Shown here: positions 53,281 to 64,000 of the stretch, one piece after another
Position numbering within the stretch: position 1 is the first letter of the stretch
Layout: each line of letters opens with the position of its first letter
Source: Bacteroides rodentium JCM 16496
Lineage (GTDB): Bacteria; Bacteroidota; Bacteroidia; Bacteroidales; Bacteroidaceae
DNA length: 64,000 nt
Assembly (NCBI RefSeq): GCF_000614125.1
Contig: NZ_BAKJ01000007.1
Location: 1-64,000 of the forward strand
Direction: 5' to 3'
Notes under the pieces: generated by a model
Database searches by the model: none
What the model saw: the letters and a program-made list of their open reading frames with translations, nothing else
What the model was told of the DNA's origin: nothing
Position numbers and translations under genes: made by a program

Positions 53281-56200
53281 TCAGCCTATATTCATTCTTT
53301 GCCCGGTGTATCGGCTGGGTTGGACACCGAAATATTTCTTGAATAAGGTGCTGAAATATTTGGAGTTTACAAATCCCGTTTGTATGGAAACATCGGTCAC
53401 CGGTATTCCTTGTTGCAGTAGGGCGGCAGCTTGCTCAAGGCGGATAATACGGATGAAGTCTTGCGGAGTATGCCCGGTAAGAGCTTTCAGCCGTTCGTGG
53501 AAGAGAGTCCGGCACATGGCCATGTTTCGGCAGAGCCGGTCAATGTCGAATTCAAAATCGCTTATGTTATCTTTCACGATTTGAGTTGCTTTTTCCACAA
53601 AGGCACTGTCCGCATTATTGGGCATGGCGGATTGTACAGGCATTTCTTTAATGGTCTTGTCTGTCGAAAGGGTATGTTGCAGGGCAATCTGTGTATAGTA
53701 TTGCCGCAGGCGTCTGCGATTCTCTATTTGTGCCTGAATTTTGGCTTTCAGTATATCTATGTCGAAAGGTTTGGCTATGTAGTCATCGGCTCCTTTCTGC
53801 AATCCTTCTATGATGGATGTCCTGAAGGTCTTGGCGGTAAGTAGTATGACCGGTATACCTGAAGTGGCAGGAGTGCTTTTTATACGGTGGCACATTTCGT
53901 CACCCGGCATACCGGGCATCATTATATCAGACAACACTAAACTGGGATATTGCGTTTCCATATATTCCAGCGCTTCTTGCGCATTGGATTTGTCTATGAC
54001 CCGGTAAATCGGTTCAAATATACGGCGCATATAGAGGCGGAGTTCATCATTGTCTTCTACAATGAGCAATGTATCCTTGTCCGAGTCACAAAGTGTGGTG
54101 TTTTCGGTGGTAGTGGAATCTTTCGTGATTGGAGTGGTAGCGGGCACGGCGGAGGCTGTGACTGCGGCCTTGTTGAGTATGAGCATGAACTCCGAACCTT
54201 GGTTTACGATGGAGTTGACTTTGATGTCCCCTTTCAGTAAAGTGGCAAACCGCTTGGCTTGTAATAGTCCCAAGCCGATGCCCGGAGTGCCGGAACTGAT
54301 GGCATTGCTGGCACGGAAAAAACTTGTAAACAGTTTCTTTTGTGCTTTGGGGGAGATACCGATACCTGTATCGCTGACGATAATCTGTACTTTGTCAGCT
54401 TCGGCTTTCACGTCGATGCTGATTTTTCCTCCAGCAGGAGTGTATTTAAGAGCGTTGGATAGAAGGTTGGTAAGTATCCGGTCCAGTAATTTACTGTCGG
54501 CCCACACCCCCAACTGGCAGTCAATGCTGCTTGCCTGCAATGTTTTCTGTTGCTGCTGGCAGAGCGGTTGAAAGATAGTGAAGAGATTGTCGATATTCTG
54601 TTTTAGTGGCACAGCTTCCATTTGGGGTTTCATACTGGAATGGTCTATTCGTTCAAAATCAAGTAGCTGTGATAATATGTCCAGTAGCTTGTTGAGATTG
54701 GAATGTGCCAGCCTATAGACCGGATGGCGTCTGCATGAAGTGTGGAATCTTGACGCAATTCGTCCAAAGGAGCTTTGACAAGCGTAAGCGGGGTACGGAT
54801 GTCGTGGGCTATGCTTACGAAGAAGGCAATCTTTTCGTTCATATAGTGGCGCACCAACTGTTGCTGTTTGCTTTTGATAATCACTCCTATAATACTGCAT
54901 AGGGTTGTGGTATATAATAGCCAAGTCCACCAAGTGTTCCACCATGGCTGGCAGATGGTGATGCTTGTTGTCCGGTTGCTTAATATAAGCCCGCTGTTGA
55001 GGCTGTATGACCGTATGCAAAGTTGGTATTTGCCTGGTGATACATTCGTGTAGCGCAGTTGCTCATTGTTTTCCAACTTGTTCCAGTCACGGTCAAACCC
55101 TTCAAGCATGTATTCGTATGCAATGTCTTCCTGATAACGGAAACTTACTGATTCAAATCCTATTGTGAATGAATTGTGTCGGTATGATAAAGTGATGGTG
55201 CTATCTGCCAGCATTTGCATGAGCTCCGGACGCATGTCTGTGGATTCTCTGCTGTCTATATTGTCTATCCGGAAGTTGGTGAGCTGTAAAGACGGGGCTT
55301 GATAGGAAGTGAGTGAAATGTGGGGTTTGAAAATCAGTACTCCGGTGGTGCTTCCCAGTGCTACACGTCCATCTGCCAATAGGATAGCGGCGGAACGGTT
55401 GTAGAATCTCGACATCACATGCTCAAAGTTTTGGTTGTATATCTGCATGGACGGCTGTGGGGGAAGGCAGGCCAGTCCGTGATCGGTAGTTATCCATAAC
55501 ATCTTGCTGTGGTCGATGAGCAAGGCACTTACACGGTTGGAGGGCAGACGTTGCTCGGTAGAGAAAGCCCTTTTTTCAAGAGTTTGCAGATTGCACAAAT
55601 AAAGGCCTCCGCCATCACTTCCCAGCCATGCTTGTTCATCGTCTATAAATGCTATGGATTGAATGAAAGCATTGAAATCCTCCCCTTTGTTGTCGGTGCT
55701 TTTAAATATATGTGTCTGTTTACCAGTTTGTTTGTTTATCAGTACCAGCCCGTCCACTGTGCCTACGGCAATGGTATGTACATCCTTTTGTGCTATGCAA
55801 CGTGCTTTAATTACGTTGTACGATTTCCACTGCCGGGTAGGGTACTCCAGTTGCAGCAACTGGTTGTCCATTGTCCCTATCCATAAATCTCTGTCTGTAT
55901 CAAACTGTACTGTAGAGAGGTAGTCGGAAGGCAAACTGCTATTGGTGCTTAAGTAATGATGTAAAATTTCTCCCTGGCTGTTGAGAAGAAAGACTCCATT
56001 GCCATAAGTGCCTGCAGCGATGATATCCTGGGAATCGATGGAGATACTTAATACCACATTGCCTGGAAGTATCTGTCTGCATCGGTTATTTTGGGCATTG
56101 TATATGCTGATACCATTATCGGTGGCAATCCACAATTCACCGTTGCTTTGTTCGCAGAATGCATTTACATTGTCATCGGCTAAGGATGGTTCTTCTCCTT

Positions 56201-57220
56201 TGCGATGTCTCAGTAAAGTTGTACTGGTTTCCTCGGGCATCATGAGAAATGCCCCGCCGGTATAAGTCCCTATCCATATATTGTCTTCGCAATCTCGGCA
56301 TAGGGAGTACACTCCCATGGCAGTAAGCATCCGGTTGGTGCGCGTGAAGAGTGGCTCCGCTTCGCCGCTGGATAAGTTGTAGGTGTACACTCCATCTCCA
56401 TCAAAACCCAATAAAACGGTGGACGGTGTCATTTCTATCATGGAACGGATAGGAGTGTGGGGGAGAGAACCGTTTTTGGCAGGCTGCTCTTGCCATGAAC
56501 TGAGACTGATACTTTTCACTCCACAGTTGAAAGTCCCTATTAATAATATCTCCTTGTCTGGAAGTGTCAGGAGACTTTGTACATAGGTGTCCGGGCAGAG
56601 TTTTTGTAATAAATTCCTATTCTTGGAATAGATACGTAAGTCACATGTGGTACCTATGGCTATACTTTGAGGTAACTCTGTGATATAGGTCGCATGGCAG
56701 TCGGAATCAATAAGTTGGGGCGTTTCACCTGATAAACAACAGTAGAGACCGCTATTGAGCCCTATCCACAACTGTTCCTGCGAGTCAATAAAAAGGTACT
56801 GGAGAACCAGGCCCATATAAATATGTTCGGCTAAATCAAGGTAGAGCTCAAATTGATCGGTAAGCAGGTTATATCTGTAAATCCGTCCTACGTTATTATA
56901 AGCATAAAGTGAGTTGTTGGGGCTTATGGCTAACATGGTAGTACTTCCTGAGGCATCGGAAAACCTTTGGTTGGTCCCTAATTTATAGCTTTTCATCGAG
57001 CGCCCGTTGAAACGGTTGATTCCATCAAGTGTGCCCATCCATATGGCTCCTGACTTGTCTGTTGCGATGGAAAAGACCCGTAGCTGCTCAACCCCTCTTC
57101 TGTACCAAATTGCAGGCTGGAAAAACGCTGGACATACTTGTCTGCATGGGCTGTGGTTGAGAACAGCGTGAAAAAAAGTAAGACCAGAGTCTGTAGAGTT
57201 TGTTTAGTGCAGATATACAT
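53281..57220 (-). CDS. Hybrid two-component system regulator (HTCS; two one-base frameshifts)
   Basis: About 1313 residues with single bases restored near 57080 (RVFSIATDKSGAIWMGTLDG) and 54711 (RSIGLAHSNLNKLLD). Signal peptide, two sets of reg_prop beta-propeller repeats (DNIWIGTYTGGAFLM, QLWIGLNSGLYCC), a Y_Y_Y domain (YEYMLEGFDRDWNKL), one membrane helix, HisKA with the His in FVSIAHDIRTPLTLVKAPLD, HATPase (IIVSDTGIGISPKAQKKLF), receiver with Asp in LVLSDIMMPGMPGDEM, and an AraC HTH (SIQTGFVNSKYFSTLFKKYF). HTCSs sense an oligosaccharide in the periplasm and activate their PUL. It lies between the GH5 and susC. Confidence 0.9.
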
Positions 57221-57247
57221 TTGCTATGCAATGTTGGTTAACGAGTA

Positions 57248-57278
57248 CAAAAGTACATTAACTCTGTGAATGTTCAAA
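57248..57278 (-). promoter_or_regulatory. Promoter of the HTCS gene
   Basis: Minus-strand TTTG (57278-57275), 19 nt, TACTTTTG (57255-57248): a full match to the Bacteroides consensus, 27 bp before the start codon. This fits constitutive low-level expression of the sensor. Confidence 0.75.
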
Positions 57279-57350
57279 ACAATAATCCAATAAGTTCGAA
57301 TTGTGAAAGTATTTGTATTGAAAATCAGTGCTTTGTGATAAAATGCAAGC

Positions 57351-57408
57351 ATTCAAACCTGATATGTGGGGATTCAAACCTGATGAATGGATACTTTAAT
57401 GAACTTTG
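57351..57408 (+). promoter_or_regulatory. susC promoter with tandem operator
   Basis: ATTCAAACCTGAT occurs at 57351-57363 and 57372-57384, 21 bp apart. A weak -7 (GAACTTTG) lies at 57401-57408. The CAAAC of the proximal copy is 21 bp from the -7, as at the GH5 promoter. A poor -7 with tandem sites is what an HTCS-activated promoter should look like. Confidence 0.72.
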
Positions 57409-57452
57409 CGGCCTGACCGAAAATCTGGTTTACAAATTTTATTATTAATATT

Positions 57453-60400
57453 ATGAAAGTAAAGAAATGTAAAAACACGTTACTCTGCGGCACACTTACT
57501 CTCTGTTTGTGGGGAGGCTTTTCGCAAGTGAGGGCTGCTTCATTTGAAAATTTTGCAATAGAACAGCAAAGCAACAAAGTAACAGGTATTGTGAATGATG
57601 AGTTTGGCCCGGTGATAGGAGCCTCTGTCGTTGAAAAAGGAACCAGCAATGGTGTAGTTACTGGCCTGGATGGTAAATTCAGTCTGAATGTTAAACCTGG
57701 AGCAACATTAATCATCAGTTTTGTAGGATACAAACAGCAAGAAGTAAAGGCTGGTAATGCTCCATTGAACATTGTACTTGAAGAAGACAGCAAGATGCTG
57801 AGTGAAGTGGTCGTAACAGCTTTAGGTATTAAGCGCGAGCGTAAGGCTCTGGGATATGGTGTGGCTGAAGTGCAGGGTGAAGCGTTGACCAAGGCCAAAG
57901 AAACGAATGTCATCAATTCAATGGCGGGCCGTGTTCCAGGTTTGGTAGTGACCCAGACTGCAGGTGGAGCTTCCGGTTCTTCCCGTGTGATATTACGTGG
58001 TAGTACAGAGATGACTGGTAATAATCAGCCTTTGTATGTGATAGACGGTGTACCTTTGGATAATACCAATTTTGGTAGTGCCGGTACTTACGGCGGTTTT
58101 GACCTTGGTGACGGTATTTCCAGTGTCAATCCTGATGACATTGAAAGCATGTCGGTACTGAAGGGACCTGCTGCTTCGGCTCTTTATGGTAGTCGTGCCA
58201 GCCACGGTGTGATTCTTATCACGACCAAAAAGGCCAATAAGGATAAGGTTAGCGTAGAATATAACGGAACGCTGACTTTTGATACTCAGTTGGCTAAATG
58301 GGATGATATTCAGCAGGTCTACGGTATGGGTGCCAACGGTACTTATCCCATTAACGCGGTGTCTAATACGAACATGAGCTGGGGTGCCAAAGCTGACGGT
58401 ACCAATATGCTTAAGTATTTTGATGGTGTGGAACGTCCTTACCTGATAGTTCCTGACAATACTTCCCAGTTCTTCCGCACAGGCTTTACTGCAACTAACA
58501 GTGCTATCATCGGGGTGAATAATGGCAAGACCGGTATTCGTTTCACCTATACTGATATGCGCAATAAGGATATTGTGCCAAAGACTCACATGAGCAGGGA
58601 CATCTTCAATTTGCGCGCCAATACCAGTGCCGGGAAGTTTGACTTGGATTTCAGTGTTAACTATACCCGTGAAGATGTGAAAAACCGTCCTGCATTGGGA
58701 GACAGCAAATCGAATATTGGTAAGAATCTAATGACTTTGGCCACCACTTATGACCAGGCATGGCTCAAGTCTTATCAGGATGCCAATGGTGAATATGCCA
58801 ACTGGAATGGTATGGACCTTATAATGTGAATCCTTATTGGGATGTTTACAAGAACTCAAACAGCTCCAAGAAAGACCAATTCCGTTTCAATGGTAAGGTT
58901 GTCTGGAACATCACTCAACACCTGAAGGTACAAGGAACAGCAGGAGCCGAGCTTAATTGGTTTACTTTTGAAGACTACAAGGCTCCTACCACACCGGGAT
59001 ATGAATCCGGTTACTTGCAGAATAATAATTTCCGTAATCGCATGTATAACTTCGAGCTTCTGGCCCTCTATAATAACTCTTGGGGAGATTTCGACTTTAA
59101 TGCGACATTGGGAGGTAACTTGTACAAAGTGAATAACCAGACTATAGTCACTACTGCCAAAGACATGAAGATTCGCGATGTGGTGGCTTTGATGAGCTTC
59201 AATGAAGTAAGTGTAGAGCCTTACAGTTATCGTAAGCAGATTAACTCTATTTATGGTGCCGTTAACTTGGGTTGGAAGCACATGCTTTACTTTGATGCAA
59301 CCCTTCGTGGCGACCAGTCTTCCACATTGCCCATCAGTAATAACATGTACATCTATCCTTCTTTCTCCGGTAGCTTTGTATTCTCCGAGTTGCTGAAGTT
59401 GGGTGACAAGCTTCCTTATGGTAAAGTGCGTATGTCATGGGCGCAAGTTGGTAGTGATACCGATCCATATCAGCTCGGATTGGTGTATACCAAGTCTAAG
59501 TTTGCTTATCCCGGTTATACTATTGGTTATATCAGTAACGGTACTATCCCCAATAAGGATTTGAAACCTACCAAGACCAATTCATTCGAAATGGGTCTGG
59601 AACTGAAATTCCTGAAGAACCGTATCGGCTTGGACTTCACTTATTACAGCCAGCTTAGTAAGAATCAGATTATGGGTATGGCCAGCTCCTCGACTTCCGG
59701 TTACGGCTATCGTTTGATTAATGCAGGTGAAATTGAGAATAGAGGTGTGGAAATAGCTTTGAACACTCGCCCGATTCAAACGAAAGACTTCTCTTGGGAT
59801 TTGAATTTCAACTTCTCGAAGAATAGTAACAAGGTGAAGAAACTGGTGGACGACATGGATATGTTTGAACTGGAAAAGGTACATGGCTTGACGTACAAGT
59901 GGCTGCCAAGGTCGGTGAGAATTTCGGCTCTATCGTAGGTCCCGACTTCCAGCGTAACGAAAATGGTGATATCCTTATCGACCCCTCAACCGGATTGCCT
60001 ATGTACGACAAGAGCAACCATGTGCTGGGAAATGCATCTTGGGACTGGACCGGCGGTGTCTATACCAACTTCTCCTACAAGAATATTTCACTTTCTGCCG
60101 TGTTTGATGTGAAGGTAGGTGCTGACCTTTATTCTATGTCAGCTCGGGCCGCGCATGAAACAGGCAAGAGCATGGCCACTTTGGAAGGCCGCGAAGCATG
60201 GTATAAGTCCGAAGAGGCCCGTCAGGCAGCAGGCTATGCCAAGGATTCTCCTGACTGGATACCTACCGGTGGTTTCATTGCTCCGGGTGTGATTGACAAT
60301 GGTGACGGCACCTATCGTGAAAACGACATTATAATTAATCCAGAAAAGTACTGGATGAATGTTTGCCGCAATGCGCCTTCTATGTTCATCTATGATAACT

Positions 60401-60636
60401 CTTATGTAAAGTGCCGCGAAATCACGCTGAGCTACACCTTACCTAAAACCTGGTTGAAGAATGTAGTAGACGGACTGACAGTATCGTTTGTAGCCCGTAA
60501 TCCGTTCATTGTCTGGAAAAATATTCCGAACATTGACCCGGACTCCAACTACAACAATACCACCGGTATGGGTATGGAGTATGGTTCATTGCCTTCACGC
60601 AAGAGTTACGGCTTCAATATTAATGTAAAATTCTAA
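57453..60636 (+). CDS. susC: SusC/RagA-family TonB-linked outer membrane transporter (two one-base frameshifts)
   Basis: About 1061 residues with bases restored near 58817 (GMDPYNVNPYWD) and 59890 (GLDVQVAAKVGENFG). Signal peptide, carboxypeptidase-regulatory-like domain (VTGIVNDEFGPVIGASVVEK), TonB box region (LSEVVVTALGIKRERKALGY), plug (INSMAGRVPGLVVTQTAGG, YVIDGVPLDNTNFGS), then the barrel, ending GFNINVKF. The SGSSRVILRGS and ALYGSRASHGVILITTK signatures are typical of SusC. It imports oligosaccharides with the SusD lipoprotein next to it. Confidence 0.9.
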
Positions 60637-60684
60637 GAGACCCCATACAATTTATCCAATACATTATTAAAAAAGATATATACA

Positions 60685-62364
60685 ATGAGACACTATAAAT
60701 CATATATCACAATGGCGTTGGCTGCATGTACTTTGTCTTTTGCTTCTTGCAGCGATGAGTACATGGAGAACATGAATACCGATCCCTCAAAGGCTGCAAC
60801 CATTGACCCCAACGCACAGCTCACGACTGCCCAACTCCATACGTATGGTGACCTGGAGGTGAGTGAAACTTACCGTAGCTACATTTATGCCTTTAATCAG
60901 CAACTGATGGGCTGCTGGAATACCACGAACTATGGTGGCCGTCATACACTTGACCTTAACGAGATGGGGCATATCTGGCAGAACTACTATTTGAAAAATA
61001 TCAAGGACCTTACCGATGCGCAGGCACGCACTACGGATGATGACGAGAAGGTGAACATCAATGCGGCTGTCCGCATCTATCGTGTCTATCTCATGTCTCA
61101 TCTTACTGATATTTATGGTGATGTACCTTACTTTGAAGCGGGAAAAGGCTTTATTGATGGTAAGTTCACGCCTAGATATGACACACAAGAAGAGATATAC
61201 AATGACTTTTTTGCGGAGCTCGACGCTGCCGTAACAGCTTTTGATGGCACCAAGGACCGCATCACCGGAGATGTCATTTATAACGGTGATATAAACAAAT
61301 GGAAGAAGTTTGCCAATTCACTTCGCCTGCGTTATGCTATGCGTATCTCGGATGCCAACCCACAGAAGGCCCAGGAAGAATTTGAAAAAGCTTTGGTGGC
61401 AGATGGTGGTATCATTGCCTCTGGTGCTGATGACGCACTGATTCCTTATTTGGATATTGCTTTTGACTTTGGTGGCGAAAGCTATTCCGACTATCGTCGC
61501 AACGCTTTGTCACAGCGTCTGTATGGTAACGACCCTCGTAATAACCCCAGTTTTATCTGTTCTACTTTTTATAATCAGCTGTTCAATACTGGTGACCCTC
61601 GTTTCCTTGCTATCATACGGTTCTACTTTGACCAGATAATGAGCACAACCAGTACCGAAGGCCGCATTGACATCACTGAAGAGGTATTGGCGAAAAATAT
61701 GGCGCATCCACGCGATCCGGGTGCATTCTTCTATGAACCTTGGCCCGAAGCTTATGAGAGCGACCTTATAAAAGAACTGCAGGAAAGCAATCCTACCATT
61801 GAAAAGATTTCCATGGATACGGAAACAGAACCCAAGTTGGCAAGTAACTTTCTTGAGGGTGAAAATCCGGGTGTGGTTATAACCTCGGCCGAAGTGGACT
61901 TTCTGTTGGCAGAGGCTGCACTGAAAGGATGGAATGTGACAGGTTCCGTAGAAGAACATTATAGAAAAGGTGTACGTGCGGCTATGGACTTCCTGACGGA
62001 CAATTACGGATGTGATAAAATAACTGATGAAGAGTTCGATAACTATATGGCCAATAACATCATTGGTTACACGACCGAGCAGAAAAAGGCATCTATCAAT
62101 ACGCAGGCATGGATTCTGCATTTCACCAATCCGTTGGAGTGTTGGGCTAATTTGCGCCGTTCCAACTACCCACAGCTAAAGTCTCCTGCAGAGTATGGTT
62201 TCAGCCAGGTTCTTACTGGGGGAGCAGCTATCCCGGTTCGTCTGTGCTATCCAGTGCTGGAATCTTCATACAACAAGAAAAACTATGAGGAAGCGCTGGA
62301 GCGTATGGGAGGTAATAATAGCTGGAATACTCCTGTGTGGTGGGATAAAAATAATGTTCAATAA
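60685..62364 (+). CDS. susD: SusD/RagB-family nutrient-binding lipoprotein
   Basis: A 559-residue lipoprotein with lipobox FASCS. Helical TPR-like core typical of SusD: TDIYGDVPYFEAGKGFID, EEIYNDFFAELDAAVTAF, WKKFANSLRLRYAMRIS, and EVDFLLAEAALKGWNV near the C-terminus. It closes the SusC barrel and captures glycan. It follows susC by 48 bp. Confidence 0.9.
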   Translation: MRHYKSYITMALAACTLSFASCSDEYMENMNTDPSKAATIDPNAQLTTAQLHTYGDLEVSETYRSYIYAFNQQLMGCWNTTNYGGRHTLDLNEMGHIWQNYYLKNIKDLTDAQARTTDDDEKVNINAAVRIYRVYLMSHLTDIYGDVPYFEAGKGFIDGKFTPRYDTQEEIYNDFFAELDAAVTAFDGTKDRITGDVIYNGDINKWKKFANSLRLRYAMRISDANPQKAQEEFEKALVADGGIIASGADDALIPYLDIAFDFGGESYSDYRRNALSQRLYGNDPRNNPSFICSTFYNQLFNTGDPRFLAIIRFYFDQIMSTTSTEGRIDITEEVLAKNMAHPRDPGAFFYEPWPEAYESDLIKELQESNPTIEKISMDTETEPKLASNFLEGENPGVVITSAEVDFLLAEAALKGWNVTGSVEEHYRKGVRAAMDFLTDNYGCDKITDEEFDNYMANNIIGYTTEQKKASINTQAWILHFTNPLECWANLRRSNYPQLKSPAEYGFSQVLTGGAAIPVRLCYPVLESSYNKKNYEEALERMGGNNSWNTPVWWDKNNVQ

Positions 62365-62394
62365 TTTCTGTTCAATATCAAATTAACTATCAAT

Positions 62395-63644
62395 ATGAAA
62401 AAGATATATGTTATGCTGTTTGCCATATTGGCATTCAACGCCTTCTTGACAAGCTGCAGCGACGAAGAGCCGTTCTCTACGGCTACGCTCAATGATGAGC
62501 CTCGTATACTCGACCTACCTTTCCGGATCGGGTTAATGGAAATCTGGCCACATTTGCCAATTTCAGTCGTGACGGCAAATTGTCGATGAAACTCACGGTG
62601 ACTCCCGCAGACTATACTACCGTAACTTGGTTTGTGGATGGAGAAGAAGTGGCTACCGGTACTGAAATAGAAAAGGAATTTATGGCAGGAACTTATCACC
62701 TTAAAATAACAGCTACCACCACTGTTGGGAAATCCACTTACCGTGAGGGGCTTATCCAGGTAAATCCTTTCGCAGATGACCCCAGTGCTACTGAAGTGGC
62801 CTTCGAACGTATTGTGGCTCCCGGTAATAAAGCTTGTCTTTACGGCGATAACCTGGATAAAGTGGAAAGCATTCTTATTGGTGGGATGGCTGCCACGGAT
62901 ATTACTTATGTGGAGTCGGAAGATGGCAATTATGTGGAATATACTGTACCTGCCGGCTTGTCGGAGGGAGACTACCGGGCTATTTTTATCGATGCCGAAG
63001 GAAATGAATATGGCGCCAATAAAGTGAAAGTGACTAAAGGGGCTATGATTACAATGGGAGCCAACCGTGCTACCGTTGGTACGGCATGGATAATGACCGG
63101 TATTAATCTTGATGCTGTTGCCTCGGTTGCGGTAGCTGATGTGGAGGTAGTGGAATTTGCAGAGCAAACTGCCACTTCTCTCACGCTGATTTGCCCGGAA
63201 CTGGCAGAAGGGGAATATACAGTGACCGGTAAGACCAAAACCGGTGAGAGTATACAGTTCTATACCAATGGCGAAGTTACTACAGAACAGAAAGTTACTA
63301 TTTCTTCTGAAAAAGCCCTGTGGGAAGGACATCATTATGTGTCTTGGGACAAAGCGGACGGTGATCCTAACAAATCGTTCAACCTGATTCCTCAAGAAGT
63401 AATGACTGCCCTTAAGCCGGGAACTATTTTGCGGGTTTATTATTCGATAGAACCTACAGCAGAATATCATCAGATGCAACTTGCTACCGGTTGGTGGACA
63501 GGGCTGATGGATAAAATAGAATTCAATGAAGATGGTGTTTACGAACTGATTATCACCCAAGAGGTTATTGACAAGATAAATGCTGAGGCCGGATTCCTTT
63601 GTGTGGGACACGGTTACTATGTCGACTTGGTAACAGTTCAATAA
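62395..63644 (+). CDS. Surface glycan-binding lipoprotein with IPT/Ig-like domains (one-base frameshift)
   Basis: About 416 residues with a C restored near 62513 (RILDPTFPDRVNGNLATF). Lipobox FLTSC; a first Ig/PKD-like domain (LTVTPADYTTVTWFVDGEE); two IPT/TIG-like domains (GNKACLYGDNLDKVESIL and TVGTAWIMTGINLDAVASV); and a C-terminal beta-domain with exposed Trp residues (EGHHYVSWDKADGD, TGWWTGLM), probably the glycan-binding surface. In the SusE/SGBP-B position after SusD. Substrate not readable from sequence, but the enzymes suggest beta-glucan. Confidence 0.8.
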
Positions 63645-63665
63645 TTTCTAATAAAGAGCGAAAAA

Positions 63666-64000
63666 ATGCATACTTACATTTTACGGTTTTTTCTGCTGTT
63701 TGCTGCATCTGCCACAAATCTTAGTGCACAGATACCCATATATCAAAATCCTGATATGCCTATCGAGGTGCGCGTTGAGGATGCGTTAAGCCGTATGACA
63801 CTTGAAGAAAAGGTGGCACTTTGCCATGCGCAGAGCAAGTTTTCATCGGCAGGTGTGCCCCGTTTGGGTATTCCTGAGTTGTGGATGAGTGATGGACCTC
63901 ATGGAGTTCGCCATGAGTTTGAATGGAATACTTGGAATTATGCGGGTTGGACCAACGACTCTATTACGGCTTTTCCTGCTCTTACGGCTCTTGCCGCCAC
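63666..64000 (+). CDS. GH3 beta-glucosidase-type enzyme, 5' part
   Basis: The first 111 residues of a protein that continues past the window. Signal peptide (MHTYILRFFLLFAASATNLSAQ), then the GH3 N-terminal domain: VEDALSRMTLEEKVALCHAQ, VPRLGIPELWMSDGPHGVR, ITAFPALTALAA. GH3 exo-enzymes in such loci release glucose from cello- or gluco-oligosaccharides in the periplasm. It lies 21 bp after the glycan-binding lipoprotein. Confidence 0.88.
   Translation, partial: MHTYILRFFLLFAASATNLSAQIPIYQNPDMPIEVRVEDALSRMTLEEKVALCHAQSKFSSAGVPRLGIPELWMSDGPHGVRHEFEWNTWNYAGWTNDSITAFPALTALAA

Noticed and set aside
62358..63641. 427-codon minus-strand open frame opposite the SGBP gene
   Set aside because: The plus strand encodes a lipoprotein with IPT-like domains in PUL context. 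The minus frame is low-complexity and lacks motifs.

Overview
The window is from a member of the Bacteroidales, almost certainly Bacteroides. The evidence is the -33/-7 promoters (TTTG, then TAnnTTTG), the near absence of Shine-Dalgarno sites, a SusC/SusD polysaccharide utilisation locus with a hybrid two-component regulator, a BACON-domain GH5, NVEALA peptides, 6-bladed-propeller lipoproteins and TPR-HTH lipoprotein regulators. The species cannot be fixed from the sequence alone. About twenty reading frames are broken by one missing base, nearly always in a short G or C run, so the sequence looks like a long-read consensus with residual deletions. Such genes are annotated across the break as one CDS.

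Layout. (1) 1-11219: a repeated NVEALA-peptide module. Each copy has a small secreted peptide, a hairpin, a TolB-like propeller lipoprotein and a CxxC/DUF1573 lipoprotein. The second copy adds an S26 signal peptidase, a transglutaminase-like lipoprotein, an O-antigen-ligase-like TPR membrane protein and another propeller; its own peptide gene is degenerate. (2) 11224-20399: an efflux operon ordered MFP, RND, OMF, RND, with repeat elements at all three internal junctions. (3) 20464-25678: an AlbA_2/RecG-like regulator containing a 13-bp contingency repeat, an XRE repressor, an HU-like protein with a long structured 5' leader, and a VapE-type primase/helicase-like protein. (4) 25722-40006: a lanthipeptide-type RiPP region. 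It holds a TPR regulator, DUF3244, a GT2 glycosyltransferase, a SpaB_C-like and a LanC-like protein, a GG-leader Cys-rich precursor, an IS4 insertion, then a C39-peptidase ABC exporter, an HlyD adaptor, a SUMF1-domain protein and two propeller lipoproteins. (5) 40011-47335: housekeeping genes (AI-2E transporter family, YrdC/Sua5, Pif1-like helicase, Cof HAD phosphatase, MenA, CPBP protease, PatB). (6) 47361-51572: a TPR-HTH regulator beside a TonB-dependent receptor whose promoter carries paired 21-bp-spaced direct repeats. (7) 51633-64000: a beta-glucan-type PUL (GH5, HTCS, SusC, SusD, glycan-binding lipoprotein, GH3 running off the end).

How the parts fit. The NVEALA and RiPP regions share propeller lipoproteins, secreted small peptides and secretion or maturation enzymes, which suggests related small-peptide export programmes at the envelope. 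In the PUL, the GH5 and susC promoters carry the same tandem motif at the same distance from their -7 elements, so one operator code, probably read by the HTCS, seems to control both transcripts.
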